NCBI GenBank assembly: GCA_903901045.1
Contig: CAIUPP010000060.1
Location: forward strand, 194,661 to 258,660
Origin: an uncultured Planctomycetota bacterium
Lineage (GTDB): Bacteria; Planctomycetota; Brocadiia; CAIUPP01
DNA: 64,000 bases
Direction of reading: 5' to 3'
The notes below the pieces were generated by a model. The model did no database searches. It was not told the DNA's origin and worked only from the letters and a program-made list of their open reading frames with translations. Shown piece by piece: positions 16,867 to 26,864 of this stretch; the stretch's first letter is position 1; every line of letters starts with the position of its first letter. Both the position numbers and the translations under genes were made by a program.

Positions 16867-18557
16867 GAACCTCTGCTCCTGATAATGGAAGACCCGGATG
16901 GCTCCGCGCGCTGCGAGGCGCGGGAGTGGGCCTTGCGCTCGCCGCTCTCCCGGCGCTTGCGGTTGCGGCAGAGCCGGGTATCGCGCTGAAGGCGGGCCCC
17001 GTGCGCTGCTTCGGGGAGCGCACGATCACGCGGACCTTCCAGGTCGACGGAGCGGGTCCCTGCGCGCTGGAGTGGCGCACGCGCCTCCTGCGCGGAATCG
17101 TCGAGGAGGGGAAGGCCGAAGTAGCGGCGCCTGCCGAAGCCGCCATCGAATTGCACATTCCCGCCGTGCGCGCAAGGGTCGAAATGATCCAGGAGATGCA
17201 GTTGAAGCGGGCGGACAAAGTTCTCGCCGCCGCCTCCTTCACGATCGTGCTGTATCCAAACAACATTCTGGCAGAAGCCTTTGGCGGACCCGAGGCAAAG
17301 CTGCTTGGGGTCATCGACGATCAGGGGGACCTGGCGAAAGCGCTTGAGAAGGCGGGGGCGCGCTTTGTGCAGATCAAGTCCGACCTGCAGTTCCACGAGG
17401 CGACCAGCGGCGTCGTGCTCTGCGCGGCGAATCAGCCCGTGACGGTCGCGGAACCGTACTCCGGCTTGCGCAAGTTCGTGCTGGGCGGAGGCTCGGCGAT
17501 CTTCCTGGAACAGCGCGAGCCTTTGAAACTCAACTGGTTCGAGGAAGCGCCCCCCTGGCGACTTGCCGATCAAACTGCGGCGACTGCGTTGCCGTTGATG
17601 AAGAAGACCCACCCGCTCCTGCGCGACCTTGCGGCGGACGATTTCGCAAACTGGGCCGGCTTTAGGGACACGGCCGGCCCAGTTCTCACCTGGCCTGAAT
17701 GGCCCGCTTGCCGCGCGCTGATGGTCTCCGGCGGGACCCCCGCGATGCCGCTGCTGATCGAAGCGTGGGGGGAGGGCGGGCGCACGGTTCTTTGCCAGTT
17801 CAACATCGGCAGGAATCTGCTGGATGAACCCGCCGCCCAGATACTCCTGCGCAATCTCGCGGGGTACTGCAGCGCGGTGTCCCCTCCGCCGCGACTGCGC
17901 GAAACGCGGTTGGCCGTGCCGCCGGAGGGAATTCGCAAAGGGGAATTCGATTCGGCCCGCTTCATCGCTGACCCGAAGCCCGACGACCTGAAAAGGGCGT
18001 TGGGCGTCTTCATTTTGCTCACGCCGACGGACGAGCCCGCGCCGGAAGCGGGGTGCGACCTGGCGAAACTCATCGCGGGCGGCGCGCCCTTCATGGCGCA
18101 GTCCTGTTTCGGGGAAGAGATTGTGGCGGCGCTCAACCACCTTCTTGGAGAACTCTGGCCCGCCGACAGCCGGCGGACGCCGCCGCCGCAGGTGACCACC
18201 TCTGCGCTCGATGATAACCCGCGCATCGAATGCGACTACACTCAGCCGCTGGCCTGGGGCATCCCGGCGGAGAAGATCGAACGCGCCCTCGACGGTGCGG
18301 AGCAGCTCCGCATCGTACGACCGGACCACGAGCGCCCCTCCTTCCATTGCGCCGTGCAACCCGGCATCCTGACGAGTCTGGATTGCGGGAAAGGGCGCAT
18401 GGTCTTCTGCTCTCTTCCCGTGAACGATGCCGAGAACAAAGACAGGGCGTGGCTGGTCAGCCGGTTCGTGAACAACATGCCCCTTTCCGTTCGAGACGCA
18501 GTAGGGTATCCTGTGCGAGTTGAGCAGCCTCCGCGGACAGCGGAGGGGGGCAGATAG
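16863..18557 (+). CDS. Secreted protein of unknown function
   Basis: 564 residues. GTG 16863 overlaps the anti-sigma stop codon (GTGA), so the two are translationally coupled. A signal peptide ends about residue 36 (LAVA-AEP). The N-terminal 90 residues look like a beta-sandwich. The rest alternates beta strands and helices, and the segments with GGSAIFLEQRE and GRTVLCQFNIGRNLLDEPAAQILLRNL recall class I glutamine-amidotransferase-like folds found in secreted bacterial proteins. I see no Cys-His-Glu triad, so a catalytic role is unlikely. It may be the ligand-binding arm of the anti-sigma system or a periplasmic structural protein. Confidence 0.7.
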   Translation: MRTSAPDNGRPGWLRALRGAGVGLALAALPALAVAAEPGIALKAGPVRCFGERTITRTFQVDGAGPCALEWRTRLLRGIVEEGKAEVAAPAEAAIELHIPAVRARVEMIQEMQLKRADKVLAAASFTIVLYPNNILAEAFGGPEAKLLGVIDDQGDLAKALEKAGARFVQIKSDLQFHEATSGVVLCAANQPVTVAEPYSGLRKFVLGGGSAIFLEQREPLKLNWFEEAPPWRLADQTAATALPLMKKTHPLLRDLAADDFANWAGFRDTAGPVLTWPEWPACRALMVSGGTPAMPLLIEAWGEGGRTVLCQFNIGRNLLDEPAAQILLRNLAGYCSAVSPPPRLRETRLAVPPEGIRKGEFDSARFIADPKPDDLKRALGVFILLTPTDEPAPEAGCDLAKLIAGGAPFMAQSCFGEEIVAALNHLLGELWPADSRRTPPPQVTTSALDDNPRIECDYTQPLAWGIPAEKIERALDGAEQLRIVRPDHERPSFHCAVQPGILTSLDCGKGRMVFCSLPVNDAENKDRAWLVSRFVNNMPLSVRDAVGYPVRVEQPPRTAEGGR

Positions 18558-18595
18558 AGCCCCGACAGAGAGGCGGTTTTTTGAGAGGAGTCATC

Positions 18596-19648
18596 ATGAA
18601 GTGCCTGACAGTCGTTATGGCAGCCCTGGTCGCGCTATTCCTCGTTGGCGGACCGGCGCGGGCGCAGCAAAAGCCCGCGCAGGATGCGAAACTGGTCGTG
18701 GCCGTCCTCAACTTTGAGACCGGCTCGAAGGAGATCGCGCAGTACGGGGAGCAGATTCCCGACCTGCTGACGGTCTTCCTGACGGCGGAGCCCACGCTGC
18801 AACTGGTCGAACGCGCGAAGATCAAGAACATCCTGGAGGAACTCGCGCTGGGGGCCACCGGCGTGGTGGATGACGCCACCAAGGCGAAGATCGGCAACAT
18901 GACCGGCGCCAAATTCATCATCACCGGCCGCGCCATGGTCGTTGGCAAGCAACTCTATCTGACCGCGAAAGTCATGAGCACCGAAACCGGCAAGGTGGGG
19001 GCCAAAATGGTCAAGGCGAGCCTCGACGCCGACCTCGATGACGGGGCGCAGAAACTCGCGGCGGAACTGGTCTCCTACCTGAAAGAGAACGGTCAGGCGA
19101 TGCAGCCCAAGGTCATGACGGAGCAGGAAATCGCCGCGGCGCTGAAGAAATCGCTGGAGGGCAAGACGCTGCCGAAATTCGCCGTGGCGATCCCGGAGAG
19201 CCACGTCAATCGCCCCGCGGTCGACCCCGCCGCCGAGACGGAATTCAACTTCCTGCTTCGCGCTTGTGACGCGACGGTGATCAACACCAAGGATGATGCC
19301 ATGAGCGACTGGGCCAAATCGCTCTTCACCGAAGCGGGCAAGCCGACGCCGACGGGGCTGGAGGGCGCGGATATCGCCATCGTCGGGCAGGGGTTCAGCG
19401 AATACGCCGCGACCACGGAAAAACTCATCTCCTGCAAAGCGCGGCTGGAAATCAAGGCGGTGGAGGTCAAAACCGGCAAGATACTTGCCGTCGGACGCGC
19501 GACCACGACGGCGGTGGACCTGGCTGAGAACATCGCAGCGAAGTCCGCCCTGCAAAAGGCCGCCAGCGAAATCGCCGTGAAACTGATTCCGGAAGCCGTG
19601 GACGCCTGGGCCAAGAGCGTCAAGAGTGCGGAGAAGACGGGCAAGTAG
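18596..19648 (+). CDS. Exported CsgG-like protein (minimal form)
   Basis: 350 residues from ATG 18596, preceded by GAGAGGAG. A signal peptide is cut after PARA (about residue 24). The domain at about 33-150 follows the CsgG/FlgO/TolB-N pattern: LVVAVLNFETGS, LVERAKIKNILEELALGATGVVDDATKAKIG, then AKFIITGRAMVVGKQL. A second alpha/beta unit (about 195-330) repeats the same pattern in weaker form (FAVAIPE, then ADIAIVGQGF and ARLEIKAVEVKTGKILA). There is no lipobox, unlike true CsgG, so it is not an evident outer-membrane lipoprotein pore. A strong hairpin follows the gene. It is the first of seven CsgG-like genes in this block. Confidence 0.8.
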   Translation: MKCLTVVMAALVALFLVGGPARAQQKPAQDAKLVVAVLNFETGSKEIAQYGEQIPDLLTVFLTAEPTLQLVERAKIKNILEELALGATGVVDDATKAKIGNMTGAKFIITGRAMVVGKQLYLTAKVMSTETGKVGAKMVKASLDADLDDGAQKLAAELVSYLKENGQAMQPKVMTEQEIAAALKKSLEGKTLPKFAVAIPESHVNRPAVDPAAETEFNFLLRACDATVINTKDDAMSDWAKSLFTEAGKPTPTGLEGADIAIVGQGFSEYAATTEKLISCKARLEIKAVEVKTGKILAVGRATTTAVDLAENIAAKSALQKAASEIAVKLIPEAVDAWAKSVKSAEKTGK

Positions 19649-19667
19649 TGAACGAACGGGCTGTTCG

Positions 19668-19701
19668 GGGAGCGGGGCGCTAGAGGCAGCGCCCCGCTCC
19701 C
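19668..19701 (+). terminator. Strong hairpin after the minimal CsgG-like gene
   Basis: A perfect 14-bp stem GGGAGCGGGGCGCT (19668-19681), a 6-base loop, and its complement (19688-19701). It lies 19 bases after the stop codon. No T run follows, so it may be a partial terminator or attenuator, or an mRNA 3'-end stabiliser, inside the block. Confidence 0.6.
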
Positions 19702-19743
19702 ATATTGTGGGTTGTGAGGGACCGAGCGGTTAGTGTTTCGCAG

Positions 19744-19763
19744 GGGCGAGGCATGCCTTGCCC
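19744..19763. repeat. REP-like palindrome, copy 1
   Basis: GGGCGAGGCATGCCTTGCCC, an almost perfect palindrome. The surrounding 25 bases match the copy at 48625 with one difference. It lies 35 bases before ATG 19799 and is outside any gene. Confidence 0.65.
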
Positions 19764-19798
19764 TGCAGGCTTGCTGAAAATCGAGCGAGGGGAAGAAC

Positions 19799-22700
19799 AT
19801 GCGGCGGTTCCTCGTCACCGGGCTCCTGATCGGCTGCGCCCTCCTATCGGCGCTACCCGCCATCGCCGCCGACGTGCCTATCCATTTGGCCATCCTCACC
19901 GGCGATGGTGACCGCGCGGTGAGCGACGCGACGCTGGCGCAGGTGGAAGTGGCGCTTACAGAGAACAAAGAAGTCACGCTCCTTGAACGAGCACAGATCA
20001 AGAGAATTCTGACGGAGCAGAAGCTCTCCGCCGCCGGACTCACCGACCCGGCAACAGCGGTGAAGATGGGGAAGCTGCTTTCGGTGGAGATGTTCCTGTT
20101 CCTTGATCGAATTCCCAAGTCCCAGCCTCCAATCTGCCGCGTACAGGTCGTCGAGAGCGAGACGGGAGCAGTCCTGGCTGCCGAGCTTGTCGACGAGGAT
20201 GGGCTTGGCCAGAAGACATCTCGCATAGAGAGTCTGATCGCTTCGGCGTTGCTCAAGCGGCGTGTGCCGCTGGCGGAACGGCGTTACATTGGGCTGATCG
20301 GCTTCCGCAATGAGGAACCGGGGCATGCGCTGGACGGTCTGGCCGAGGCTCTGGGGATGTTCGTGATGGCCGATCTCGACCAGTCTCCGCAGATCATTGT
20401 GTTGGACCGGGAGCGGTTGGAGCGCCTTGCGCAAGAGAAGGAACTCACGGGATTTGACCAGCAACTCCGCTCTTCGGCCGTGCTCTTGGATGGCGCCGTT
20501 CGCCGTGCCGCCACCGGTGTTCTGGCCATCACCGTCACACTCCGTTCCCCGATGAGGGCGGAAGGGCGGCGGGTGTCGGCATCGGCGCCGGAACAGGATG
20601 TTATTGCCGCGCGGAAGGCCCTGACCGCAGCCGTAGCTGAGGCAGTGTGCTGCTATCCCATAAAGGCTGGGCCTCAAACGGACGCTCGCGCGGAGTCTGC
20701 GGCCTTCGTTGCGGAGTGCAACCGACTCCGGGTGGACCGGGACTTCGAGGGAGCGGTGCGCGCGGCGGAGGCTGCTTATGCTCTTGCGCCGGAACCGTCA
20801 ACCCAACTATGTTCAGCCGGAGCTTGGGGGGCGTTGCGCCGGAACCTTGCCGGTACACTCGATTGCCGCTTTGCCGAACTCTCTCCCGCGATCAAGGCGC
20901 GCGCACTCACTGCCACCCTGCGAGAACAAACCCTGTTCTATGATTTGTGCAACGAGAAGCTCCGAGCAAACAGGAACATTGAGGATTTGGTGCGCGGCTT
21001 CAGTGGCGACGCAATCTTTGTTCCCATTCAGATGCCGGAAGCCGGCGAACTTGGGCAACTTCAGCAGGAAACGCGCCAGGCGCAGCGGAGGTTGTTTCAG
21101 ACCGTATTGGATTTCTGCAAGGCCCACTTTGCCGAGCGAGACGTCCCTGAGGTTTACGAACGCGTCTGGCGAGCCCAGACGTCGAGCCTTCAAATAGGCC
21201 CCCCGGAGTTGGCGGCTCAACAAGTGGACGTGCTGCGCGGGGCAGTGGACGCCTTCGCGCACCCGCCCGCGGACCCGGGAGTTTCGTACGCGACGTCGCA
21301 ACTCGGATTGCTCAAGAATCTTCCTTTGGCGATGCAGCTATTCCGGAGGCCTCACAATGCCCCTCCGGCGGCGACGCGCGATTGCTTCGTGGCGTTCTGG
21401 AAAGAGATGACGAAGCACGAAAACCCGTTTGTGAGGCTAACAGCTTACCGTGCGTTGGCGTGGGCGAATGAAAATCCTCAGGCTTCTTCAAGAGAGGCGA
21501 TTAGGACTTTCATCGAGGGGTTTCCCGCCAACCACCCTTGGCGTACGATCGGGGGCGACGGCCAGTTCCAGAGCATGTTGTGGGACTCTTTTGATATCCT
21601 GCGCAAGTCGGATTCGGTCGCCGCGGCCGCGTACGCCCAGCAGATTCTGGAGCCGTGGGTCAGGGAGCGCAATGCCGAACGACTGGCGAGGTGGGATTCG
21701 ATTGTGCTGGCGTGGCTGGATGCGCTCCAAGCCGCCAACCGTTTGGATGAAGCGGACGTTCTGGCTAAGAATATCCACGAGATACTGACCTCAGCAAATA
21801 CGTCGCACTCCGCCATCGCACTGGCCAACAACATCGCGCAACGCCGCACGATGTGGGCGACAAAACTGGCGCAACCCACACCGGAGGACTCTGTCTGGAG
21901 CGACTATCGCATTGAGCCGCTGAGATTGCAGGGCTATTCTCCGGGGGACCCTCTGCTGGTGAGTGGAAACAAAGTGTATTGTCTTTCCTACGCCGGGAAT
22001 GTCGGCGAGATGCGTCAGCATGCGCGCCTCTGCGTTTTCGAACTCCCTCTGGGTGGGGCGCCGTTGAAGAAACAAGAGCTGCATTATGACAACCCCTCGC
22101 GAGGCCTTGTCTGCGTGTCAGCAGTAGTCCGTACCGATAACGCGCTTTATGCCGCGACCGACCTTGGTTTGGAGGAGTTTCCCGATGACGCGCGACCGCC
22201 GCGCGTGCTCAAGGAGGCGGATGGGCTTCGAGGCATGGACATTTCCGCCCTGGCTTATTACGGGGGCAAACTGTACATGGGGCTGGGTGGTTCCCGTTGC
22301 GGAGTGGCCTCCTACGCCCCCGATACCGGTGAGGGGGAACTTATCGCCTCTTCAGTGGCGAAAGACATTCATTCCGGGTTGGACGGCGGAGATAGATACA
22401 GGATTACCGCTATTTTGGCCGATCCCGAAAGGAAGTGCCTATGGCTTGCGGTTATGGGCATGGGAATGCATGTGAAGTGCGGCGGTTTTTGGCGCCTGTG
22501 GCCGGCCACCGGCAAACTGGAGCAGGTTATCTCCGACGAGAACGCGGTCACCCATGCCGTCTTTTGCGGCAGAGACATCCTCCTCGATACGTACAACGGA
22601 CTCGTATTGTTCAATCCCGAGCAGAATACGAGTACTTGGCTTCTGGAGATCGCTTCCGCTCCACGTCCTCCAGGTTGCGTGAGCGGGCCGCTTTTTGGCG

Positions 22701-22984
22701 CTCGCGCCTTGCCAACGTGGCCGGCCGCATGCGATGGTGAGCGATTGTTGACGGGGGGCGAGGAGATATTCCTCGCGTTGCACCGAAAGGGCGCGGATCC
22801 CGTTCTCTGCGGCGGGCTCCGGCACGTGACCATGCTCGATCCAACTCCCTGGGGGATTTTGGCCGTCGGCATAGCAACAAAGAAAAGCAGCGGCAATGCC
22901 TGGTTGATTCGGAGAAATCCGACGCCCGAAGCGCAGGCGGCCTCGGACATGTCAAAGGAAAAAGCGGCAAAGGAAACCCAATGA
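19799..22984 (+). CDS. Large exported CsgG-like/propeller protein, paralogue A
   Basis: 1061 residues, with GAGGGGAAG before ATG 19799. The signal peptide is cut near AIA-AD (residue 24). Residues about 28-130 form the CsgG-like module (AILTGDGDRAV, TLLERAQIKRILTEQKLSAAGLTDPATAVKMGKLL). A second module of related pattern covers about 160-280. A helical middle part (about 290-690) follows. The last 350 residues look like a beta propeller (repeats such as ADGLRGMDISALAYYGGKLYMGLG) and end in the family signature WLIRRNP. It is the most divergent of four paralogues. There is no lipobox, so it is presumably periplasmic or secreted. Function is unknown. Confidence 0.75.
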   Translation: MRRFLVTGLLIGCALLSALPAIAADVPIHLAILTGDGDRAVSDATLAQVEVALTENKEVTLLERAQIKRILTEQKLSAAGLTDPATAVKMGKLLSVEMFLFLDRIPKSQPPICRVQVVESETGAVLAAELVDEDGLGQKTSRIESLIASALLKRRVPLAERRYIGLIGFRNEEPGHALDGLAEALGMFVMADLDQSPQIIVLDRERLERLAQEKELTGFDQQLRSSAVLLDGAVRRAATGVLAITVTLRSPMRAEGRRVSASAPEQDVIAARKALTAAVAEAVCCYPIKAGPQTDARAESAAFVAECNRLRVDRDFEGAVRAAEAAYALAPEPSTQLCSAGAWGALRRNLAGTLDCRFAELSPAIKARALTATLREQTLFYDLCNEKLRANRNIEDLVRGFSGDAIFVPIQMPEAGELGQLQQETRQAQRRLFQTVLDFCKAHFAERDVPEVYERVWRAQTSSLQIGPPELAAQQVDVLRGAVDAFAHPPADPGVSYATSQLGLLKNLPLAMQLFRRPHNAPPAATRDCFVAFWKEMTKHENPFVRLTAYRALAWANENPQASSREAIRTFIEGFPANHPWRTIGGDGQFQSMLWDSFDILRKSDSVAAAAYAQQILEPWVRERNAERLARWDSIVLAWLDALQAANRLDEADVLAKNIHEILTSANTSHSAIALANNIAQRRTMWATKLAQPTPEDSVWSDYRIEPLRLQGYSPGDPLLVSGNKVYCLSYAGNVGEMRQHARLCVFELPLGGAPLKKQELHYDNPSRGLVCVSAVVRTDNALYAATDLGLEEFPDDARPPRVLKEADGLRGMDISALAYYGGKLYMGLGGSRCGVASYAPDTGEGELIASSVAKDIHSGLDGGDRYRITAILADPERKCLWLAVMGMGMHVKCGGFWRLWPATGKLEQVISDENAVTHAVFCGRDILLDTYNGLVLFNPEQNTSTWLLEIASAPRPPGCVSGPLFGARALPTWPAACDGERLLTGGEEIFLALHRKGADPVLCGGLRHVTMLDPTPWGILAVGIATKKSSGNAWLIRRNPTPEAQAASDMSKEKAAKETQ
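19880..20177 (+). repeat. CsgG-module DNA repeat, copy A
   Basis: Encodes the conserved module shared with copies at 30553, 33681 and 36951. This copy is clearly more diverged at DNA level; for example, it lacks the AGGAGG-TTAC-CCTCCT hairpin of the other three. Confidence 0.7.
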
Positions 22985-23057
22985 AAGCTCCATCTTTTAT
23001 ATGCAGTTCTTGCGACAACACACTGAATAAACAAGGCTTTGGTCAGGAGGAGGCGTG

Positions 23058-24458
23058 ATGAACAGCTTGGGAATGAGCAGCCATCGCTGGAAGCGGGTTA
23101 CCCTGTCTGTGGCGGGAGTGCTGGCGCTGGGAGTTCTCCCCGCGCGCGCGGAACTGAGCGTGCCCCCGGATAAGCGCTCGATCGACTTCGAGCAGGTGAT
23201 TACGACCGCGAAGGAGAAGGTCTTCCCGGCGCTCATCTTCGTCAAGCCGATTCGGGAGAACTACGAAGAGGGAGAGAAGGAACGCGAGCAGGTCTTCGGC
23301 AGCGGCGTCATCATCTCGCCGGACGGTCTGGCCATCACGAACCAGCACGTCGTGGACAAGGCCATTCGCGTCAACTGCGTCCTCTGGAAGAAGGAGCAGG
23401 TGACGGCCCGCGTCGTTGGCGAAGACAAGGAGACGGACCTCGCGCTCATTCAGTTGAAGTGGGAGGGCGGCCCGCTGCCCTTCGCCGAGTTCGGCGACTC
23501 GGACAAGCTCACGGAGGGGCAGTTCGTGATGGCCCTGGGAGCGCCGTTTGGCTTCACGCGCAGCATCTCCCTGGGGGTCATTTCCAGCACGCAGCGCTAT
23601 ATCGGCTTCCGCACCATGTACAAGTACAATCTCTGGCTCCAGACGGACGCGGCCATCAATCCCGGCAACAGCGGCGGCCCTCTTGTGGACACGAACGGCC
23701 ACGTGGTGGGCATCAACACGCTTGGCCTCATGGGGGTGGACATCGGCTTCTCGATCCCTTCAAACGAGGTGCGCAAGGTCGTCGAGCGCCTGAAGAAGGA
23801 TGGCAAAGTGTTTCGCGCATGGACCGGCCTGGACCTCCAGGCGTTGAAGGACTTCGACTCCAACACCTTCATCAACAGCGAGGAGGGGGTTCTCATCAAG
23901 GGGGTGGAGGATGACTCCCCCGCGGAGCAGGCAGGCATCCGCAGCGGCGACATTCTCTTGGAAGTCGGCGGCCGGAAGGTCCTCGGCGTGTTTGTGGAGC
24001 AGCTTCCTCAGCTTCGGTGGGACCTGGCGGAGCTGCCGGTGGGCAAGCCGGTGACTCTCACGCTCCGGCGCGCGGGAGAAACGCTGAAGGTGGATATCGC
24101 GCCGGCGCTCAAGGAGGACTCGGAAGGGGAAGACTTCGACTGCCACCGCTGGAATATGACGGTCAAAGGCATTACGAGTCACGCTAACCCGTCGCTCTAT
24201 TTCTATCGCAAGAAGGGGGTCTTCATACGCGGCGTGCGGGCCCCGGGAAATGCGGCGCTGTGCGGCCTGATGAAGCACGACATTCTCCTGAAAGTCGGTG
24301 CGGAGCCGGTGGAGAGCATCGGAGACGTCAAGCGCATCTATGGAGCGCTCCTGGCCGATCAGGCGCGCGAGAAGAAGGTGCTGGTCACCGTCTTGCGTGA
24401 GGGAATCGAAAAGCTTCTGGTGCTCGACTATCGAACCGATTATGAGAAGGAGGATTGA
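23058..24458 (+). CDS. HtrA/DegP-family serine protease with two PDZ domains
   Basis: 466 residues from ATG 23058, after GGAGGAGG; a GTG one codon earlier is less well spaced. A signal peptide ends near PARA (residue 31). The trypsin-like domain has a complete triad: H97 in TNQHVVD, D127 in ETDLALI and S205 in GNSGGPL. PDZ1 is at about 265-350 (GVLIKGVEDDSPAEQAGIRSGDIL). PDZ2 is at about 375-460 and is atypical (GVFIRGVRAPGNAALCGLMKHDIL). Such periplasmic proteases degrade or refold damaged envelope proteins and can cut anti-sigma factors. The next gene, 3 bases on, is a relative that lacks the triad, so the two may work as a pair. Confidence 0.9.
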   Translation: MNSLGMSSHRWKRVTLSVAGVLALGVLPARAELSVPPDKRSIDFEQVITTAKEKVFPALIFVKPIRENYEEGEKEREQVFGSGVIISPDGLAITNQHVVDKAIRVNCVLWKKEQVTARVVGEDKETDLALIQLKWEGGPLPFAEFGDSDKLTEGQFVMALGAPFGFTRSISLGVISSTQRYIGFRTMYKYNLWLQTDAAINPGNSGGPLVDTNGHVVGINTLGLMGVDIGFSIPSNEVRKVVERLKKDGKVFRAWTGLDLQALKDFDSNTFINSEEGVLIKGVEDDSPAEQAGIRSGDILLEVGGRKVLGVFVEQLPQLRWDLAELPVGKPVTLTLRRAGETLKVDIAPALKEDSEGEDFDCHRWNMTVKGITSHANPSLYFYRKKGVFIRGVRAPGNAALCGLMKHDILLKVGAEPVESIGDVKRIYGALLADQAREKKVLVTVLREGIEKLLVLDYRTDYEKED

Positions 24459-24461
24459 TCC

Positions 24462-26807
24462 ATGCGGCACACGAAACAGGCGGCGAGTCTTGCAGTCCTG
24501 GCGCTGGCGCTCCTGCTGCCGGCGTGGGGAATGACGGTCCAGGCTAAGGAGTCGGCGAGCCGGGAGGCGATGCTGTCCGCCGGACGCGCCGCGCTTTGCC
24601 GAGTGCACTTCTTCTTCAAGCGGCCGGCGGATATGAAAGAGCGGCAGGCGGGGATGCCGTACGACATGGACCTGTTCAGCCGCATGCCCTACGAGGAGTT
24701 GATCGCCCAGCAGAAAAGCCTCGTGCTGCCCGGCGTGCTCCTGGACGATGCCGGGCACGTGCTCATCGGCGACATCCACCTGGAAGAGAAATACGTCGAC
24801 CATATCGAAGTCATGGCGCCGGACGGGACGCGCTATCCGGCAAAACTGGACCGGATTCTCGACCGCAGCACGGGGGTGATGCTGAGCATCACGGAGCCGC
24901 TCAAAAACTGGAAAGCGCCGAAGTTCGCGAGCCAGGCGACGATCGCCGACGCCGGCGTCGTGACGCTGCGCAGGACCGGGCGCGATTGGCTTCTCGACGT
25001 CGGTTCCGCCGGTGCGGACTACTCCTACGAGGCGGGCAACGCGGTGCCGAAACGCTTCGGCGGAGCCACGGAGACCTCCATGATGGCGGCGGCATTCGGA
25101 ATGTTCGGCGAGGAGGGCATGGCCGAAATGATGAGCGCGCAACACCGGCCCATGCTCCTGTGCAACGAGAAAGGGCAGCCGGTGGGGGCCCTGGTCTCCG
25201 ACTTCGCAATCGACCAGGAGCAGAAACTCGGCGACTGGCAGCGCGAGCGTCTCCTCGCGGGGCCAGGCATCTCCTACGCCGACTTACGGGCCCTGGGAGA
25301 GAAGTGCAACGAAGAGCTCGGCGGGAAGGCCTATAAGTGCGTGATCCAATATCGTCACGAAGAAGAGGAAGGGGCCAACGGGTACGTTCCGCACTACTCT
25401 CCCGGTTCCTCCAGCGAAATGGAGGAGGGAAAAGACCGCGAGCTATTCGGGCTGGCGATCTCGCCCAAGCAGCTATTCGTGCCGCAGCCGATTTCGCGCG
25501 ATGAACTGGCGAATATTGACAAGTTTGAGATAGTCGTCGGCGATAAGCCCCAGCCGGCGGAGTTTGTCGCGGCGTTTCAGGACGTGGCAGGGTTCGTGGT
25601 CGCGCTGAAGGAAGGGGAATTCCCGGCGTTTGCCGCCATATCAGCCGGTCAGACGCCCGAGCGCATGCGGTTGTTCCTCACCGCCACGGTCGAAGAGAAG
25701 TTCGGCAAAACACATTTCGAGGTGGCGCCGAATCGCTGGCTCCATGAGAGCCTGGGCTACAAGGATCTCTTCTACATTTCCCCCACCTACTCCGTCTCCG
25801 TCGGCGGGTGGATACTGGACCGCCAACTCAACATCCTGGGGGTCTTTGCCGGTCAGCGCCTGACCGGAGAGGAGATACAGGCGCTGGGCGCGGGCTACCG
25901 GGGCGACTTCGGGCGGCGTTTGATGCGGATATTCTGGAACTCCGAGCTGGCGCCGATGCTGGCCAACCCCGTCGCCTTTGCCGATCCGCAAATCCGCCAC
26001 AAGAGCAAAGAGGACGCCAAACGCCTGGTCTGGCTGGGCGTGGAGTCCAGTCCGCTCACTTCCGATCTGGCCAAACAACTCAAAGTGGAAAGAGAGACCA
26101 AGGATGGCACCATCGGCCTCTACGTCAACCTGGTCTACCGCAACTCCCCGGCCGCACGGCTGGGGATCAAAGAGGGGGATATCCTTCTCCAGATCGAGAC
26201 CGCCAAGCAGCCGCATCCCATCGACCTTAACGCGATGAACATCGATAGCGAGATGTTCCGATTCGACTGGCGGCAATATGCCGATTACTCAACAGTCGAA
26301 GAATACGGCGAAGCCGAGCCGCGATGGCCGCTGCAAATCAATTACATGACAATGCTTCTCCAGTCCATCGGCGAAGGAGAGAAGATCAAACTCACCTGGC
26401 TGCGCGCCGGCGCCAAAATCGCGCAGGAGTACCAGATAGAGCTCGGCCCGCCGAACTTCCTGTGCGCGCCGAAGTTCAAAAACAAGGAGATTGGACTCAC
26501 AGTCAAGGACGTCACCTATGAAGTGCGGACCGCTCTGCGGTTGGACGACGAGCGCGCGGCAGTTGTCGTGGCGAAGATTGAGCGTGGCAGCCCCGCCGAA
26601 GTCGCCCGAATTGCGCCGTTCGAACTGATCACCGCCATGGATGGCGCGCCCGTGGGCTCGGCCAGGGAATTTGGCCAGCGCATCCAGGAAGCCCAGGCCG
26701 CTGGCAAGAAGAGCGTGCGCCTCACGGTGGAGTTGTTGGGCGCGTCGCGCCTGGCCGATCTGGACATCACCAAAGCTGCGGCATCCAAAGAGAACCCGCA
26801 GGAGTGA
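24462..26807 (+). CDS. HtrA-like pseudoprotease with PDZ domains
   Basis: 781 residues, starting 3 bases after the HtrA gene stop (GAAGGAGG before ATG 24462). A signal peptide ends near VQA (residue 28). Residues 85-250 align by eye with the trypsin fold of the neighbour. The His position is kept (H106 in GDIHLEEK). The Asp position reads STGVMLS, and the Ser position falls in a stretch around QHRPMLLCNEKGQPVGAL with no GNSGG. PDZ-like domains lie at about 540-610 (NSPAARLGIKEGDILLQIE) and 690-775 (GSPAEVARIAPFELITAMDG). It probably binds substrates or regulates the active protease rather than cutting. An alternative is a new active site. Confidence 0.78.
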   Translation: MRHTKQAASLAVLALALLLPAWGMTVQAKESASREAMLSAGRAALCRVHFFFKRPADMKERQAGMPYDMDLFSRMPYEELIAQQKSLVLPGVLLDDAGHVLIGDIHLEEKYVDHIEVMAPDGTRYPAKLDRILDRSTGVMLSITEPLKNWKAPKFASQATIADAGVVTLRRTGRDWLLDVGSAGADYSYEAGNAVPKRFGGATETSMMAAAFGMFGEEGMAEMMSAQHRPMLLCNEKGQPVGALVSDFAIDQEQKLGDWQRERLLAGPGISYADLRALGEKCNEELGGKAYKCVIQYRHEEEEGANGYVPHYSPGSSSEMEEGKDRELFGLAISPKQLFVPQPISRDELANIDKFEIVVGDKPQPAEFVAAFQDVAGFVVALKEGEFPAFAAISAGQTPERMRLFLTATVEEKFGKTHFEVAPNRWLHESLGYKDLFYISPTYSVSVGGWILDRQLNILGVFAGQRLTGEEIQALGAGYRGDFGRRLMRIFWNSELAPMLANPVAFADPQIRHKSKEDAKRLVWLGVESSPLTSDLAKQLKVERETKDGTIGLYVNLVYRNSPAARLGIKEGDILLQIETAKQPHPIDLNAMNIDSEMFRFDWRQYADYSTVEEYGEAEPRWPLQINYMTMLLQSIGEGEKIKLTWLRAGAKIAQEYQIELGPPNFLCAPKFKNKEIGLTVKDVTYEVRTALRLDDERAAVVVAKIERGSPAEVARIAPFELITAMDGAPVGSAREFGQRIQEAQAAGKKSVRLTVELLGASRLADLDITKAAASKENPQE

Positions 26808-26864
26808 GGCGGCGTGCCCGAGGGATTGCCAGGCAACCATGGCGCCTGGGAGCAACTCGTTCAC

